Source: Myrica gale
Lineage: Eukaryota; Streptophyta; Magnoliopsida; Fagales; Myricaceae
Length of the DNA: 64,000 bases
Direction: 5' to 3'
NCBI GenBank assembly: GCA_963930655.1
Contig: OZ005605.1
Location: 19,909,501-19,973,500 of the forward strand
Positions 32,970-45,515 of this stretch are shown here, one piece after another. Both the position numbers and the translations under genes were made by a program. Each line of letters begins with the position of its first letter. The stretch's first letter is position 1. A model generated the notes under the pieces. It had not been told where the DNA came from. It did not search any database and saw nothing but the letters and a program-made list of their open reading frames with translations.

Positions 32970-35404
32970 TGTAACAAACCTCCGTATCAATCAAACAGAA
33001 TATTCACTGAAAATCCTTACTAAAACACATTTACTGAGAAATTAAGATAAAAGCTGATATTTGAGGCTCAGCCAATCCTCCAAACAAAAATACAAACAAA
33101 TTCTTAGCTCTTTTTCTCCCTTCTCCTGCACTAGCTAGTTTCTTATATAGACTTGTAACCGCTTCTTAAAATTGAAATACTAAAAGTACAATATTACCCT
33201 AATAAATGGAAATACGAAAACAATTGCACTAATGGATTTGTGTGGTAGAGTATCATGATCTGGAATGTTCCTTCCTTGCAGCCCACAATTGCATCTTAAC
33301 CCATGTCCACTAAGAGCCCTTAGGTAGGCACATTACATTCCCCACCACTTCAAACAACCTTGTCCTCAAGGTTGAGTACTTGGTACTTTCTCCACCATTT
33401 CCTATTTTCTTGAGGTCATCATTGCCAATGTAACGAGGATCTCCACTTGTTTCGTTATATTCAACTCCCAGTATGTATATGCAGCAACAACACCAATTGC
33501 GATGTATGGCCAACTCAATACATTTTTTCAAGAAGCTCAACTCCAGATAAACATTTGCTGCCTTCGTAGCCTCCTCATAGTTAATCATCCTCTGAAATAA
33601 CAGTATACCCAAAAACACAGCAGCAAAATATTCTCTGTCTCCATGTGAAAGTGTTGTGGTGTTCCATTTAATTGAAAGCGACATGTGTTGTTGTGGAGGA
33701 AAAATGGAAACATTAAGTACACCCACCAGCCCAAACATACATTCATTAAGAATAAAAAACAAACACCTAGTGCACTTAAAATAATGGTCAAGCATTTTGT
33801 CAAAACTTCTTTCGCAGTAGTCATGACTTCCCTTCAAAAGCACATGGGGCCAAGTTTGAAAAATTCTTCCCACCATTGCCATTACTTCAACTCTATCTGT
33901 ATTCTTCATAAAAAATTGCTCACTGACATTACTGACAGCATAAAGAGTAGAACCAGCAATAACAAGCATATCTCCTTTAAGTGGGTTGCTCCCTCCTGCT
34001 CGATCACCAGCATGAATATCCGAAAAGACAACAATGACAAGGCTAGCAACACAAACAATTACACCAAATACCTTTTTGAATCTGTATTTTGTTTTCAACA
34101 AAATCCATGTAAGAACCATAAAAGATGGTAACAACCAATAATCAAGAAACATGATGCTTGTCAGTGACGTGTCCTGAAAGGCTTTCACCACAATAAAATT
34201 GGCTTCCACATCTACCAATCCAAGACGTAAGTAGTAGTACCATTTTGCCTTGAGTGGTTTCTTCCGGTGAAGCATAATGCCTCCATAGACAATTGCTAAG
34301 AGCACATAGTTAAGAAATGACTGCGAAGTTGGGGCATTAATTCCTCGAAGAGTAGTGCTTAATCTTGCGTCCCATGTGGTTACGAAAATCTCTCCCACTT
34401 CTTCAATTTCCTCCTCTAGCGTTTGCATCTGGCCCTTCCTATCTGAAGGTCTTTGATGTTGGCACCTCTTTTCTTTCAGATTCCCTTTTTTCTTCCGTCG
34501 TCTTGATACCCACAGCTGAATCTGTCGTAACCGTCGATGCTTACGGTGACCATAAACAGAATGTGTTGCAAACTTTTGGAAATTTCGAATGCCTTGGACC
34601 TTGTAAATTCCATTGTAAACAGAATTTTCTAGACGGAGACGATAGCTTGAGATAGGTTTTAGGAAATTTTCTGCACCGGAGGCACCTTTCTTAAAATTTT
34701 GACCGGGGTTGAAGAGAAATAGGATGTGGTAATGAAATTTTTGGGAAATGCTAGGAGAGAAGCGATAGGTATTTGAGAACTTTGTGTCGCTTACCCGAAT
34801 GGTAGTATTGGCTTCTATAGTCTTCCCTTGGTCGATTTCTTCAGGATCTTTTGTTACTTCGTTTTCTTCTGTCTTTATAACTTCAATTTCCTCTTCAAGT
34901 TTCTCCAAGTTCATCGATAGGGATTGCATATTTTCTCGCATGCGATCCTGGACATCCATCAACTGCTTGAGTGTTTCCGTAATCTGTAGACATTGTGCAA
35001 GAAAATCCCTGGCAAGATCGTTCCTCTGATACCAATTGTAACAAACCTCCATATCAATCAAACAGAATATTCACTGAAAATCCTTACTAAAACACATTTA
35101 CTGAGAAATTAAGATAAAAGCTGATATTCGAGGCTCAGCCAATCCTCCAAACAGAAATACAAACAAATTCTTAGCTCTTTTTCTCCCTTCTCCTGCACTA
35201 GCTAGTTTCTTATATAGACTTGTAACCGCTTCTTAAAATTGAAATACTAAAAGTACAATATTACCCTAATAAATGGAAATACGAAAACAATTGCACTAAT
35301 GGATTTGTGTGGTAGAGTATCATGATCTGGAATGTTCCTTCTTTGCAGCTCACAATTGCATCTCAACCCATGTCCACTAAGAGCCCTTAGGTAGGCACAT
35401 TACA
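32970..35404 (-). mobile_element. Young non-autonomous LTR retroelement carrying a host transporter segment
   Basis: Fossil by rule, but looks structurally whole. Two 368-base LTRs, 32970-33337 and 35037-35404, differ at about six sites (all transitions, about 1.6%). Each starts TGTAACAAAC and ends CATTACA on the plus strand. In minus orientation the 5' LTR is followed by TTGGTATCAGAGG (tRNA-Met primer site), and AAGTGGTGGGGAA (purine tract) precedes the 3' LTR. 5-bp target copies ATACG lie at 32965-32969 and 35405-35409. The interior has one open minus-strand frame (35061-33310) with an N-terminal coiled-coil-like part and no gag, protease, integrase or reverse transcriptase. Residues about 230-398 are an SLC35F/DUF914-like segment. 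It sits 193 bases upstream of the TDP1 ATG. At commonly used plant rates the LTR divergence suggests roughly one to two million years. Confidence 0.93.
33868..34374 (-). other. Captured SLC35F/DUF914 (solute carrier 35) segment inside the LTR element
   Basis: Minus strand. The frame contains INAPTSQSFLNYVLLAIVYG, KAKWYYYLRLGLVDVEANF, TSLTSIMFLDYWLLPSFMVL, FSDIHAGDRAGGSNPLKGDM and LVIAGSTLYAVSNVSEQF. These are hallmark stretches of plant SLC35F-type membrane transporters (DUF914, EamA-like fold), with four or more hydrophobic helices. Only the middle of the roughly 350-aa family protein is present. No intron interrupts it, although plant DUF914 genes are, to my knowledge, split by several introns over this span, so it was probably copied from a spliced transcript. 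It lies between the LTRs and must have been carried by the element. Confidence 0.85.
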
Positions 35405-35409
35405 ATACG

Positions 35410-36221
35410 CACCGTTTTCGAGATTTCTTTTGGTCACGACGCTGTTCGGGTTGGTTCGTCTTTTTCTTCCAGCAGACAACCTCTTGAACTCATGCAAGAA
35501 CCACCGTCTTTCTTGCTGTCAAAAATCCAATACCAAAGCTTGGAGCCTCTTTTAAGACCTTTTTTTCCCACTATTTACAAGTGCACTCTTTTTTTCTCTG
35601 TTATTTTCAGGTTTACTTACAGGAATACATAATGGATCGAATGCTTCATGCTTTAATGAAACTCGAAATGCAGGTCAAAGAAAAAAGGAAAACGAAATCC
35701 GAAGGGCCGATAATAACTCCAGTACAAAATGTTGATTTAATTTATCAGAAAGAGAACATCCCCATAGAAAAATCTTGCCAATACTTGCGCCTCCACAGCA
35801 GAACAAAATTAGGTGTGCCCGTAAAGAAGAAAAAATGGTTCTCCCACCATCGGTTTACAAGTATTGAAATTCATCTGACCTATATGATAGACAAATCAAA
35901 GCGAGCCAACAAGCCCGCCAAGTTACCTCACCCGGAGATACAGCCCTCCAAGACGGCAAGACCGGTATGAAGAACTTCATCTCAGGGTATAACGACTCGC
36001 AACCAATTGTATATCTTAGAACCTGGAGTCAAGACATCATGCTTGTAGACTGAAGTTAGCGTCCGTGATTTTCTAATCCCTACTCTGCTTTTTGCTGTAA
36101 CCCCAACCCCTCGGGTATCTCAGTACAGTTACGGGTAAACTCTTCCGTATTTTTAGACTTCTATCAAAACTGTCTCACACGTATTTCAAGAGTATTTAGA
36201 TAGCAAAGCTACAAAATCTGT
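35410..36221. other. Spacer between LTR element and DNAJC25-like gene
   Basis: Contains the former upstream region of TDP1 and the presumed 3' UTR of the J-protein gene on the minus strand. The 129-codon plus-strand frame 35581-35970 has no family resemblance. Confidence 0.4.
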
Positions 36222-39200
36222 CTATCTCCTGCGCTTTGACTCCTTCCGCATCTCAGACTGGTAGCTCTCCATGTTGGATTTCTCCCATAAATGTCTCCCA
36301 ACAAGATCTTCCTTTGTGGAGTCATCTAAAAAACATACACCCAGTCTTAATTAGTCCCCCAGACCACAGAAGTTTACAGTTGCAGGATCAGCATGCCTCA
36401 AGTCTAGGAATCACAACTCTAAACCATATCCAAACAGAATGGAAAATTTTAATATCATTTAGCATCCTAATTAAACCTTTGGAGCTGAGAAGCCACAGCG
36501 AAGGGTAAAGGAAACCAATAATAGATGGCACAAAAAAGGTGATAAATTCATCCAATTAGATGGCATAATCATGGGATCCCATTAATAAAGTTACTAGTCC
36601 GGTGCCCAGCAAAGTCTCATGCATTATATCATCTACAAGTCCAGCATCACTTGCTACCCCAACAAAATTCAGCTGGTCTGTTATTGGAAAAGATCACATG
36701 TACTAAACGTTACCTACCGATATTTCTCCATGCATCAATTGAAACTCCAAGGGATCTTTGTGTCAGGTAAGAGGCATCATCCCAAGAATACGGAGCTCTT
36801 TTCAACTTGTATCTCCAGAACCAACAACCTGACCATAACAATAGCTGGATTGGATAAAAGAAAGCAATAAGTAATCCGTCTTTCTTAAGCTAAAATCAAC
36901 ATCTAAGTCAAACATTAATAGCAGAAACACCACTGGAGATAGATCAGAAGAAACTATAGCCGTGACCATAACTATTGTATAATCCACATTTAAATTTTGC
37001 AGATATTCTCAAATAACAATTGTATAACCTCCAAATGTTGTAAGGTAGAAGTACTAGTGGACACCGTGCATAACCTTTCCAAGAGTGTACGGTAGGAGTA
37101 CGAAACGGATGCCAACAAGACCCCAGATGGATGGCTTTTCAGCTCCATTTATCTGCAGTTCAAGTTCTTTGCTGAGATCTTCTTCCATTTTCCTGCACCA
37201 TGAGAACAGAAACCACCATGTTTTACCCATAATTGAGAATCACAGAATAGAAAGCCCAATATTAGGGTGTAGCCAAAGAATAATCCTAAAACAGGAGCCT
37301 GGAAGAGTTCGGAAGGGCGAAGGGTCCACATTGGTGGACCTAATCCAGAGAAGTAAATGACATCAATGGCAATCTTATTACTCCTGTCAAAAAAACATTC
37401 CCGTAAGTTCATACTTGTTCATCTGCCTGTGAGTTTTCTTCTTATTTGTAGTTCCTCCACTGCGTTCAAGTTCCAAGGCTCGAAGTCTATTTTTGTAAGC
37501 AGGCGTCTTCTTGACCATTTCTACAGCCTAGAACAAGAATGATTTTTTTGATAAGTAAGCCAAGAACAAGAATGATTTTAAAGTGTTAAGAGGATCATTC
37601 TCAGCCTTTTTATGAGGCTATTAAAAACGATCATCTTGGAAAAGTCTGACCAAAAATCCCGTAGAGTGTGGACATGTTCTCCTAATGCTGAATCTATTTT
37701 CTTTGGATCAGTCTAAATTCTTATTTATAATCATTCATAGAAGTAATACTGAAGAATAGATAAGAGTAAAGCCTTTGTAGACCTCTAGGCATGCAAGTAA
37801 CATCAGCCATGACAAACAATACCGAAAGTTCTTAAATTAACATTCTTTTTAAGTTTTCTGAGTGATGCTAGCTTGTCAACATTCAGCATGTCCCTCAAAT
37901 AATCAAAAGCTACTATGAACAAGGCATCATGTTTACCTGATTATACCTTGTCCCCTGATTGAAATACTGAAATCCTGAGAGTATCAGGAGGAGGCCGACC
38001 AGAACCGCACGGGGATCCTAGCAAATGGAGGTACAAACCAATTTAACGACAATCCAAATGAAACGCAACACATACTACTGCATTTAGTTTTAAACCAGAT
38101 TGCGCATATGGGTACAAAAAAAAATAAAGGAAAATAACTCACTGTTTTATGAGCATAATATGCCTGATAGTAACGAGCTGTATTGTAAAACACCTGAAAA
38201 TGAGAGGACGAGTATTTTACGCGAACTTGGATTTGTTAATCTCTATATGCTAATTGCAGGAAACTTGAGTAAATCACGTGCACTACAAAATGGTAGGAAG
38301 GAAGATGCCTATAGAGTAGACCAGAATTGTACCAGATGCAGATAGAAAAACCAAAATGATCGACCATAAAATGCACAAGGAAATGGCAATCCAACAAATG
38401 GCATCAATTACTACACTGATTTCAAGATACTCATCATATTACACAAAAATTCAATTAACTGAAGTCAAGGGAGAGATCTGAATTTGGAGGACTCTACAAC
38501 ACTAAACTAAGAAATGCTGAATCGTACGCAATTGAACAAGTCTACAGTGGCCTCTATAGCATTCATTTATGACTATTATTCACATATTGTACACTGTGCA
38601 CGGATAGTGTACTGACACTAAGCTACAGACAGAGTATGTGACAAAATGAATCAAATACTATGCTTAATGTTTGCGTACAACTCTCCTGATGTATTGCTAA
38701 ATTACTAAAAAAGACAATATGATTTCACCATACGAAACAAGCAGGCATTTCTCAAGCCCGTTCAAGATCCAATTTGCAAAATGACCTAGCACGGCGTTAT
38801 TCTCAGATCAAATATTGATTAATACCTAATCAAACTTATATTCTTAGTGCTCCCTTAGAATCTACATAATATAATACTTTGGAGTTATACCTCCTCTGGA
38901 TGTGCAATTGCATAATCGTATTGCTCCCGCGTGGCCTCATCCTTCAAAATCTACAACAGTGATACGTTCTTAGCATACATAACCACATCAAGCGAATCTA
39001 AATTTGTCGCCTAATTGCAGCATAGACCAAGTTCAAAGAATAAACAACTCTTAGAAAGAAAGATCCAGAGTACCTCATAGGCATTGGCGACTTTGACAAA
39101 CACCTTTCTGGATTCGGGATCGGGGTTTTTATCTGGGTGGCTGAATTTGAATAACAGAGAACACACAAATGACTAACTTGCGAATTAGACTATAAGCTCA

Positions 39201-39517
39201 AATTGCTACAAAGAAACAGACATAATGAACTCACTATTTCAGTGAGAGCTTATAATAAGCTTTCTTGATTTCCGAAGCATTGGCATTCTGTGAAACCCTA
39301 GAAATGTAGATAAAAAAATAGATTTAGGAAGCTAAAAATGAGATGAATATAGGGGTTTTATTTGGGAAACCGAGAAGATATTTAAGTGAGCTGACCCTAG
39401 GAGATCATAACAATCATCTTCGTCGCAGTAGATCGCCGTTGATGGGGAAAGGAGAAGAGATAGTATCATAGCTGACACGAGTGCGGTCCATCGAATTGTT
39501 GCTGCCGGCGCCATCAT
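36222..39517 (-). CDS. DnaJ protein of the DNAJC25 type, 10 exons, 301 aa
   Basis: Exons 39517-39396, 39297-39235, 39140-39074, 38950-38891, 38193-38143, 38017-37937, 37527-37415, 37192-37075, 36844-36718 and 36325-36222 total 906 bases in frame, with GT-AG introns. Residues 1-28 form a hydrophobic signal (ALVSAMILSLLLSPSTA). The J domain covers about 34-100: DCYDLLGVSQNANASEIKKA, the HPD motif at 63-65, and ILKDEATREQYD. A hydrophobic segment at about 124-140 (AVLVGLLLILSGFQYF) and another near 206-235 (VLLPYTLGKLLLWSGCWFW) look membrane-spanning. The C-terminus is basic (KESKRRR). The order matches plant and animal DNAJC25, ER-membrane J proteins that stimulate Hsp70 ATPase. The start chosen is the first of two adjacent ATGs before the signal; an upstream in-frame ATG at 39616 would add a non-hydrophobic extension. 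Confidence 0.93.
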
Positions 39518-39772
39518 TTTTGCTCCTGAACAGTGAACAGAGACTTGATATTTTTCCCTTTGATAGTGCTTCTGTGAAATGGGGAGATTTGGAAAACGAA
39601 ACAGTCTGAGCAGCACGTGCGACCCCTTTTTCGTGCTAACATTTTATTTTGGTGAGATTGATTGTCTCGTTCTTTTTTTTACCGTCGACTTTTTCAACTC
39701 AATTAATTTCGAAATTTATACCGTTCCCTTTCACACAAAATTAAATAATTATCAAATTAAAGACTTTAAAAA

Positions 39773-39978
39773 AAGGGATAAATGCAAAATCAGTCCATGT
39801 ACTATACGCAAAAATCGATTTAGTCCTTGTGATATGAAAACATTGATTTAGTCCCTGTGATTCTATTTTCGTTTGTTATTGGTCATCCATCAGGGACTGG
39901 TTTTATCACTTTCTAAAATCACAGGGACTAAATCGATTTTTGCGTATAGCACAAGGACCAATTTTACATTTATCCCTT
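39773..39978. mobile_element. MITE with long (about 60 bp) terminal inverted repeats
   Basis: Ends AAGGGATAAATGCAAAAT and ATTTTACATTTATCCCTT continue as near-perfect inverted repeats (ATACGCAAAAATCGATTTAG against CTAAATCGATTTTTGCGTAT) for about 60 bases. It could fold to a long hairpin. Flanks are A-rich and the target duplication cannot be fixed. The long arms suggest a Mutator-like foldback MITE. It lies about 250 bases upstream of the DNAJC25-like start codon. Confidence 0.85.
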
Positions 39979-40790
39979 AAAAATAATTGATAGCAAAAAT
40001 GGATAAACTATTAAAAGTTACATTAGCTATCAAAAAATTGTTATAATTTTATTTATTTATAATTCATGAGCGATTGCTAAACTTTTTCTTCCTCCCATCA
40101 AGATAGAGATATTTTAATTGTAGTTTATGACCTTTTTACTGCATTTTGACGAATTATTGTATTTAAGCATGAAAAGTAATGTATTCACGTAGTAGGAAAG
40201 AGTAGTTATGAATTTTGTACTATGCGCAAACTCAAAATATAGACAAATCTTTTAACCATTTGAATTTTTTCAATGCAAACATAATTAATTCAAAATTTTA
40301 AGTAAGAAAATAATAATAATAGCTTCAAAATAATTGTTCTCTCTCATCAAATCATTTTTTATTATAATAAACATAAAATATAACTCAAATTATTTTTCTT
40401 CATTTGTTTACTGATTACCATAAAATTATACTTTTTATTTTTTTTCTCAAAATTCAATAAATCTCTAATCTACCTCAATTTTCACAATATTTTCAAAACT
40501 TTCAAAAAATCTTACGTTTTTAAAATTTTATCATAATTTTATTAAAAATTTTGTGTTGGTTTAAAAAAGAGGTGTATTAAAATTGGTGAATGAGAGATAA
40601 AAGTAAAAGTAAAATTTTGAAATGTATTTGATAAAAGTAAAATTTTATTAAAATTTTTGTTTAATAAACACCAAGTTATTTTGCAAACACTACATTGTAA
40701 CACCCCTCTCTTCTTCTTTTTATTCCCCTGTTTGACATGTGATATTATATATATTATATAATATGTTTAATTATCTCTTCCCTAACCACC
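39979..40790. other. AT-rich spacer
   Basis: Very AT-rich DNA without recognised genes or clear elements. Confidence 0.4.
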
Positions 40791-40792
40791 AG

Positions 40793-41042
40793 TGTGGTAG
40801 CCCAAGTGGTATACGAGTCTGAAATAAGACACCTAAGAGTGGGTGTGGGGGGGGGGGGAGATCCTTGGATCGAACCCTCCCGCGCCCTAATATTGCTTGC
40901 ATGTTGGTGGGGTTGTGGTGATGGTCCTCCCTCCCTGGGGTAGATAGTTATGGCTCAATCCGAACATTCCACAACGGGTGGGAAGTTCCTATGGTCACGC
41001 CCAGGGAAGGTTGGCTACACTGGTCTCTCTCTCTTATTTTTT
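40793..41042 (+). mobile_element. SINE-like unit with poly-T end
   Basis: GTAGCCCAAGTGGTATACGAG resembles an A box and CTTGGATCGAACCCTCC a B box. The unit of about 250 bases ends CTCTCTCTTATTTTTTTTT, as several plant SINEs end in T. A G-run lies at about 40847-40858. No clear target duplication was found. Confidence 0.6.
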
Positions 41043-41044
41043 TT

Positions 41045-42111
41045 TTTAAAAATATGTAATTGCATTCATTTTTTATACATTATTTCTCATTGAGTTTGCT
41101 ATGTATTACTATTTCATTTCTATTTCCATTAGGGGATCTAATTTTTTTAAAGTATTTCATAATGCTATTTCTCTTTTATTTTATCTCTTGTTTATATCCA
41201 TAGTGCTTAGCATGTTTCATGGACCTTAACTAGCATCTTATTAATTTTCCTAAGCCTATAGCCGAATATTGTGCCCTTAGTTTATACCCTAGTATCTAAT
41301 GTTATTCATGTTTGCATTAATTTTTTTGAAGAGACTATGTTTAGCCGAAATATGTGCCTTTCTCTCTCTCAGTTTTTTTCTCTCCCCTCTAGCCGAATGG
41401 TGCATGAATGAATGCTTGGCTTCTTTTTTTCTGCTTGTGCATTGTAATTAATGTTGGGAGACAACATGTCATAAACCTAAAGTTTCCTTCTTTGTGTTGA
41501 GTTCTAGCTAATGATCATTACATAGTTATAGACTCTAGGGTTAAGTTTATCCAATATTAAGGACTAAACCAATTCTTATTTTTTGCATTCCTTGGATGTT
41601 GCCGACATCTAGGGGAGTGTAGGGAGAGAGAGAGAGTGTCGTGTGAAGCATAGAATCAAAGAAGTAGAGGAGGAAAAAGAGAAGCGGAAGAAGAAGAAAG
41701 TGTAACCGAAAAGGGAGAAAAGGAGAAGAAAAAGTTGAGAGAGAGGTTCGTCTGTCCCCCTCCCTTTTTGGTCCCTTTCACCTTTTTACTTTTTTTTTTC
41801 TTAACGCTTGTCTTGCTATTAGGGTGCTTTAGTGCTTTGTCCAAAAAAAAAAAACTTATATCCATCGAATAAGAGACCTAAAGGGTTAGTTTGATTTTTG
41901 AAGGTTATTAGGCATGATTTCATGTTAGGATCAGTAAAATTTCATGTTAAAATCAGAAAAATGTCATCATGCATGCAGGTTAAGATTTTGATCATATAAC
42001 ATGTCCATTTGGAGATTAAGTTGCTGGAATAAGGAAATTGTAGAGGTTTATATGAGAAAATGGAGGAATTCATGAAATAGGTCAAATAGGGCTCCTTTGT
42101 GTTAAGTATAA
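41045..42111. other. Spacer with purine/pyrimidine tracts
   Basis: AT-rich DNA, with a GA-rich tract at about 41615-41745. No gene was recognised. Confidence 0.35.
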
Positions 42112-42119
42112 GGTCAGTA

Positions 42120-42396
42120 CAGGGCCGGCTCAACCCTTAGCCAACTTAGGCAATTGCCTAAGGCCCCATTTTAAGTAAGAGGCCCCATAATTTAAAAAAA
42201 TAAAAAATAAAAAGTCCTTAAATGCATGATGAACAAATAAATTAAAAATAAATGAGATGTAAGCCCACTTTGTTAGTAATTTTATATCTCAAAAATTTAG
42301 AAAAATTATTTTTAAATAAAATTTTAAATATATTTTATATAAAAAGCCTAATTTTTAGTATGGCCTTAGGCCTCATTTTTTATTGAGCCGACCCTG
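42120..42396. mobile_element. hAT-type MITE with 8-bp target duplication GGTCAGTA
   Basis: Terminal inverted repeats CAGGGCCGGCTCAA/TTGAGCCGACCCTG bound 277 bases, with further inner pairing (GCCTAAGGCCCCATTTT against GCCTTAGGCCTCATTTTT). Identical 8-bp copies GGTCAGTA lie at 42112-42119 and 42397-42404. It is non-coding. The sequence differs from the TAGGG family at 5870 and 28110, so it is a second hAT lineage. Confidence 0.95.
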
Positions 42397-42404
42397 GGTC
42401 AGTA

Positions 42405-43690
42405 CGATTAGGCTATGATCGCATGGGTCAAATGGGATCCATCTGAACCCCAAATTTGGAGAGTTGGCTCAAAACACGTTAAGGAATATCTGGTTAAAAT
42501 TTCAGCACATTTGGATGAAGCTTATGGTTAGAAAGTTATTAGCTTTCAAAGTTAGTGGCAAAACTAAAAGTTTTCTAAAACGAGTCACTTCAGGTATATT
42601 CAAATTGGACCTTGAATTTTGCTTTTTGGGATGACCTAACTGGGCCCTAGGATCCCTGAACCTTATTCTAGGATAACCTTGCATTGTAAGCCCAAGTAGT
42701 GGTCCTTATTGGACTTCCAAAAACTAAATAAGTCTTAGATCATTTAGGTGTATAAGTTGTCAGATTTGGCTATTAAAGTTTTAAAACATTTCGTATCTCA
42801 TTAGCTTGCTCATCTTCTTATCTTCATATCTCATGCATGTTATGATTACTGCTAGTTTATTGACTTTTACGTTCATATTCTTTAAAACGTAGCAATGCAA
42901 AAAAGTACAAAAGCATGTAGATTTTTCTTTAATGTACAAAACACCTGATTGCTCTGCACTACTTTTTGAGACAGATTATGTGGATTTAGACCCTGAGAAA
43001 AGTCAGATAGTTGGATGTAGTGTACTGGACGAAGACCTAAAAATTTTGAAGAAGAAATGATGAGAAAAAGAGGTACAAATGACCAAAAAGGCATCAGGGA
43101 TAGTTTCGAAATTTGTTAAAAAATCAGGGGTAAAAACGTCCAAACAAAAAATCTGGGCCCATTGCAGTGTTAAACATTGATTAGAGGTCCTAGGTAAAAA
43201 TTTGGGCCCAAATCACAAGGCTTCGTTAAGGATCATAATTGGCCCTTTATGCAATAATTAAATAAAATTAAATAAAATTTGGGATTTAATAAACGAGGCC
43301 CATTAGGCCTGGCCTCTTATGGCTAATAATTAAAATAAAACTTTAAGAAAAGAAGTAATGGTTAATTATTCAATAATACTAGTTGATCCTATGTAGTTAA
43401 TCAATTTCAATTTGAAATTGATCACTAAGTGGCTAGCACATGTTCATATATTTGGCTCACGCAATTAGTTTAGTATTCTTGAAAGTTGTGGAAAGCCACT
43501 AATTACGTGTATATGTAGTGATAAGTGACTACAGTTGGATTAAATTAAGATGTGCAAGAGTTGAGAACTTAGAGTATAGAAAGTCTAATATTTCTCTTCT
43601 ACGTGTTTAAACGCCATTTGCAATATTAATTTATTCTTATGCATTTCCTTCATCCCTTTAAATGATTTGATTATTGATGATGCATATAAA
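42405..43690. other. Spacer without recognised features
   Basis: AT-rich DNA with no recognised gene. Confidence 0.35.
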
Positions 43691-43699
43691 AAGTCATAC

Positions 43700-44660
43700 T
43701 GCATCAACATAGCATGGGTATTGAGATTTTATTTACCGAATAGAAACTCAAACCCAGAGGTGGTCTAAAGATCAAATGGAGATATCGTTCACATTGGAAT
43801 AGTACAAGCCACCACTGAGATGATATTGATTAGTATCTCTAGGCGATGAAACAATGCATGCCTAACCAGGTCCTGGTGCCGGGGCACAGAATAGTCCCAA
43901 AGGAAAAGAGAGATGCATAACCCGGACTCTGGGGGTTAAACAGAGCGCAGTAGGGGACACCTATACCAGACCGGAAAAAGAAAGTGAAATGACTGGAGAA
44001 ACGGATGCATTGTATTGCTCATATTGCATTAATTACCTTGTTACAAATATTGCTTTATGATTAATTATTCACTATGTATGTTATTTCGATTTTATATCAT
44101 TGCATGTCAGGTTCCCCTATTCACTCATACTGAGTAAGTAGAACTCACTCCTTTTATTTGTTATTTATTTTGTATGTATCACTGTGGATGTTGGACCTGT
44201 CAGATGAAGACATTTTTGAGAGAGCAAGTTTTGAAGATAGATCCTTATATCTTAATCATGAAGATTTAGACCTATGTGATCGATACTCTTGAGGTATACG
44301 TGGGGTACGAGCTCCGGTGGTACCTCAAGATCCACCCCTACCCCCACTTCCACATGTGGAAGCTTTTGGACTGGTTGACATATATGTAACCCTCCTGCAT
44401 ATTGTCCCTCCTCCACGGCCTTGCCAGCGGAGGGTATTGGAGAGTCAGAGTTTGTAGACTTGACTTCCGATATCGAGCCGAAGGATGAGTAATTGCTTAG
44501 GATGGCGTAGTTTTATGTTAGTGTAGATAATTGCGTGTTCTTTTGGCAGTGTAGATCAAGACGTTGTAGTATGGAAAACTTTAGACAACTTTCGCTTTTG
44601 TACTTCTCTTCTCTTACTTTTATATTCCCCAAGAAGGATCTTTTGTATAAGAGAAACTCC
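43700..44660 (+). other. Possible LTR-element relic, unassigned
   Basis: More mixed composition than the flanks, with AACCAGGTCCTGGTGCCGGG, a TTAAACAGAGCGCAGTAGGG stretch and GTCAGGTTCCCCTATTCACT. Such stretches look to me like the non-coding part of plant gypsy-type elements. No domain, LTR pair or target duplication was found, so the call is weak. Confidence 0.25.
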
Positions 44661-45303
44661 GTGGTCACATTGGAATTGTTTATATTTTAAAAAGATTATC
44701 TTTTTCCATTTATTTTCTTATGTTATATTTGATTTGATTTTCTTTACTCTTATCTAATCTTTTGATTTTTTTCCATATTAAATATCTCATTTTGTTCTTC
44801 AAGTCAAAATTCCTAACGTCTAGAATGATTTAAAATATCGCTACAAAATATTTATTTACTTTCAAAATAAATTGTAATTAAACGTTTTGGTTAGTCCTTT
44901 TTTAAAGCCAATTATCAAGACTTTTTAAAATTAATTTGTGCTGTAATTTTCATTTGTGTACATAATATCACTATAAAAAATTTAAGAGGTAAATATTGTC
45001 ACGACACGTTAAATAACTAAATAGCTATCAACCGCTGGCCATGCGTCTATCTTTTTAATCGTTCCTCTAGGTCAACTATTATAGTCATTGAATCGCAATA
45101 TTAAAAAAAATGTGAACTCCTATTTTTTAAAAGTACTATTTTTTTTTTCTTACGTGAAAAGTCTCGAAAAGTGTAAAACTATTTATTTTAGCTCATTGGT
45201 CAAAACCTTAGCCCTCAAGTTTCGATATATATATGAATTTTTTTTACGGTGACCGATGTGTTGAGGTACAAAAATAGGATAAGCGCTTGCATTCATAACA
45301 AAA

Positions 45304-45515
45304 GGGTGTTTGGAATGAAAATTTTCACTTTTTAAAATTTTTACATAATTATAGAATAATATTTTTTATTATCAAATTATAAATAATATTATAATATTCA
45401 ATTAAATATTTTATCTCTTATTTTTTTTATTAAATTTCATAATTTTTTTTTTATTTTTTCACAAATTTCAATACTGGAAAAGTTTCAATCCCAAAATATT
45501 TTACTTTCAAACACC
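45304..45515. mobile_element. Candidate MITE, GGTGTTTG ends
   Basis: The left end GGGTGTTTGGAATGAAAAT and the right end (reverse) GGTGTTTGAAAGTAAAAT form an imperfect inverted repeat around an AT-rich centre of about 210 bases in total. No clear target duplication was found. Confidence 0.4.

Noticed and set aside
35581-35970. 129-codon plus-strand frame near the J-protein gene
   Set aside because: No family resemblance; it runs opposite to the flanking genes in what should be a 3' UTR.
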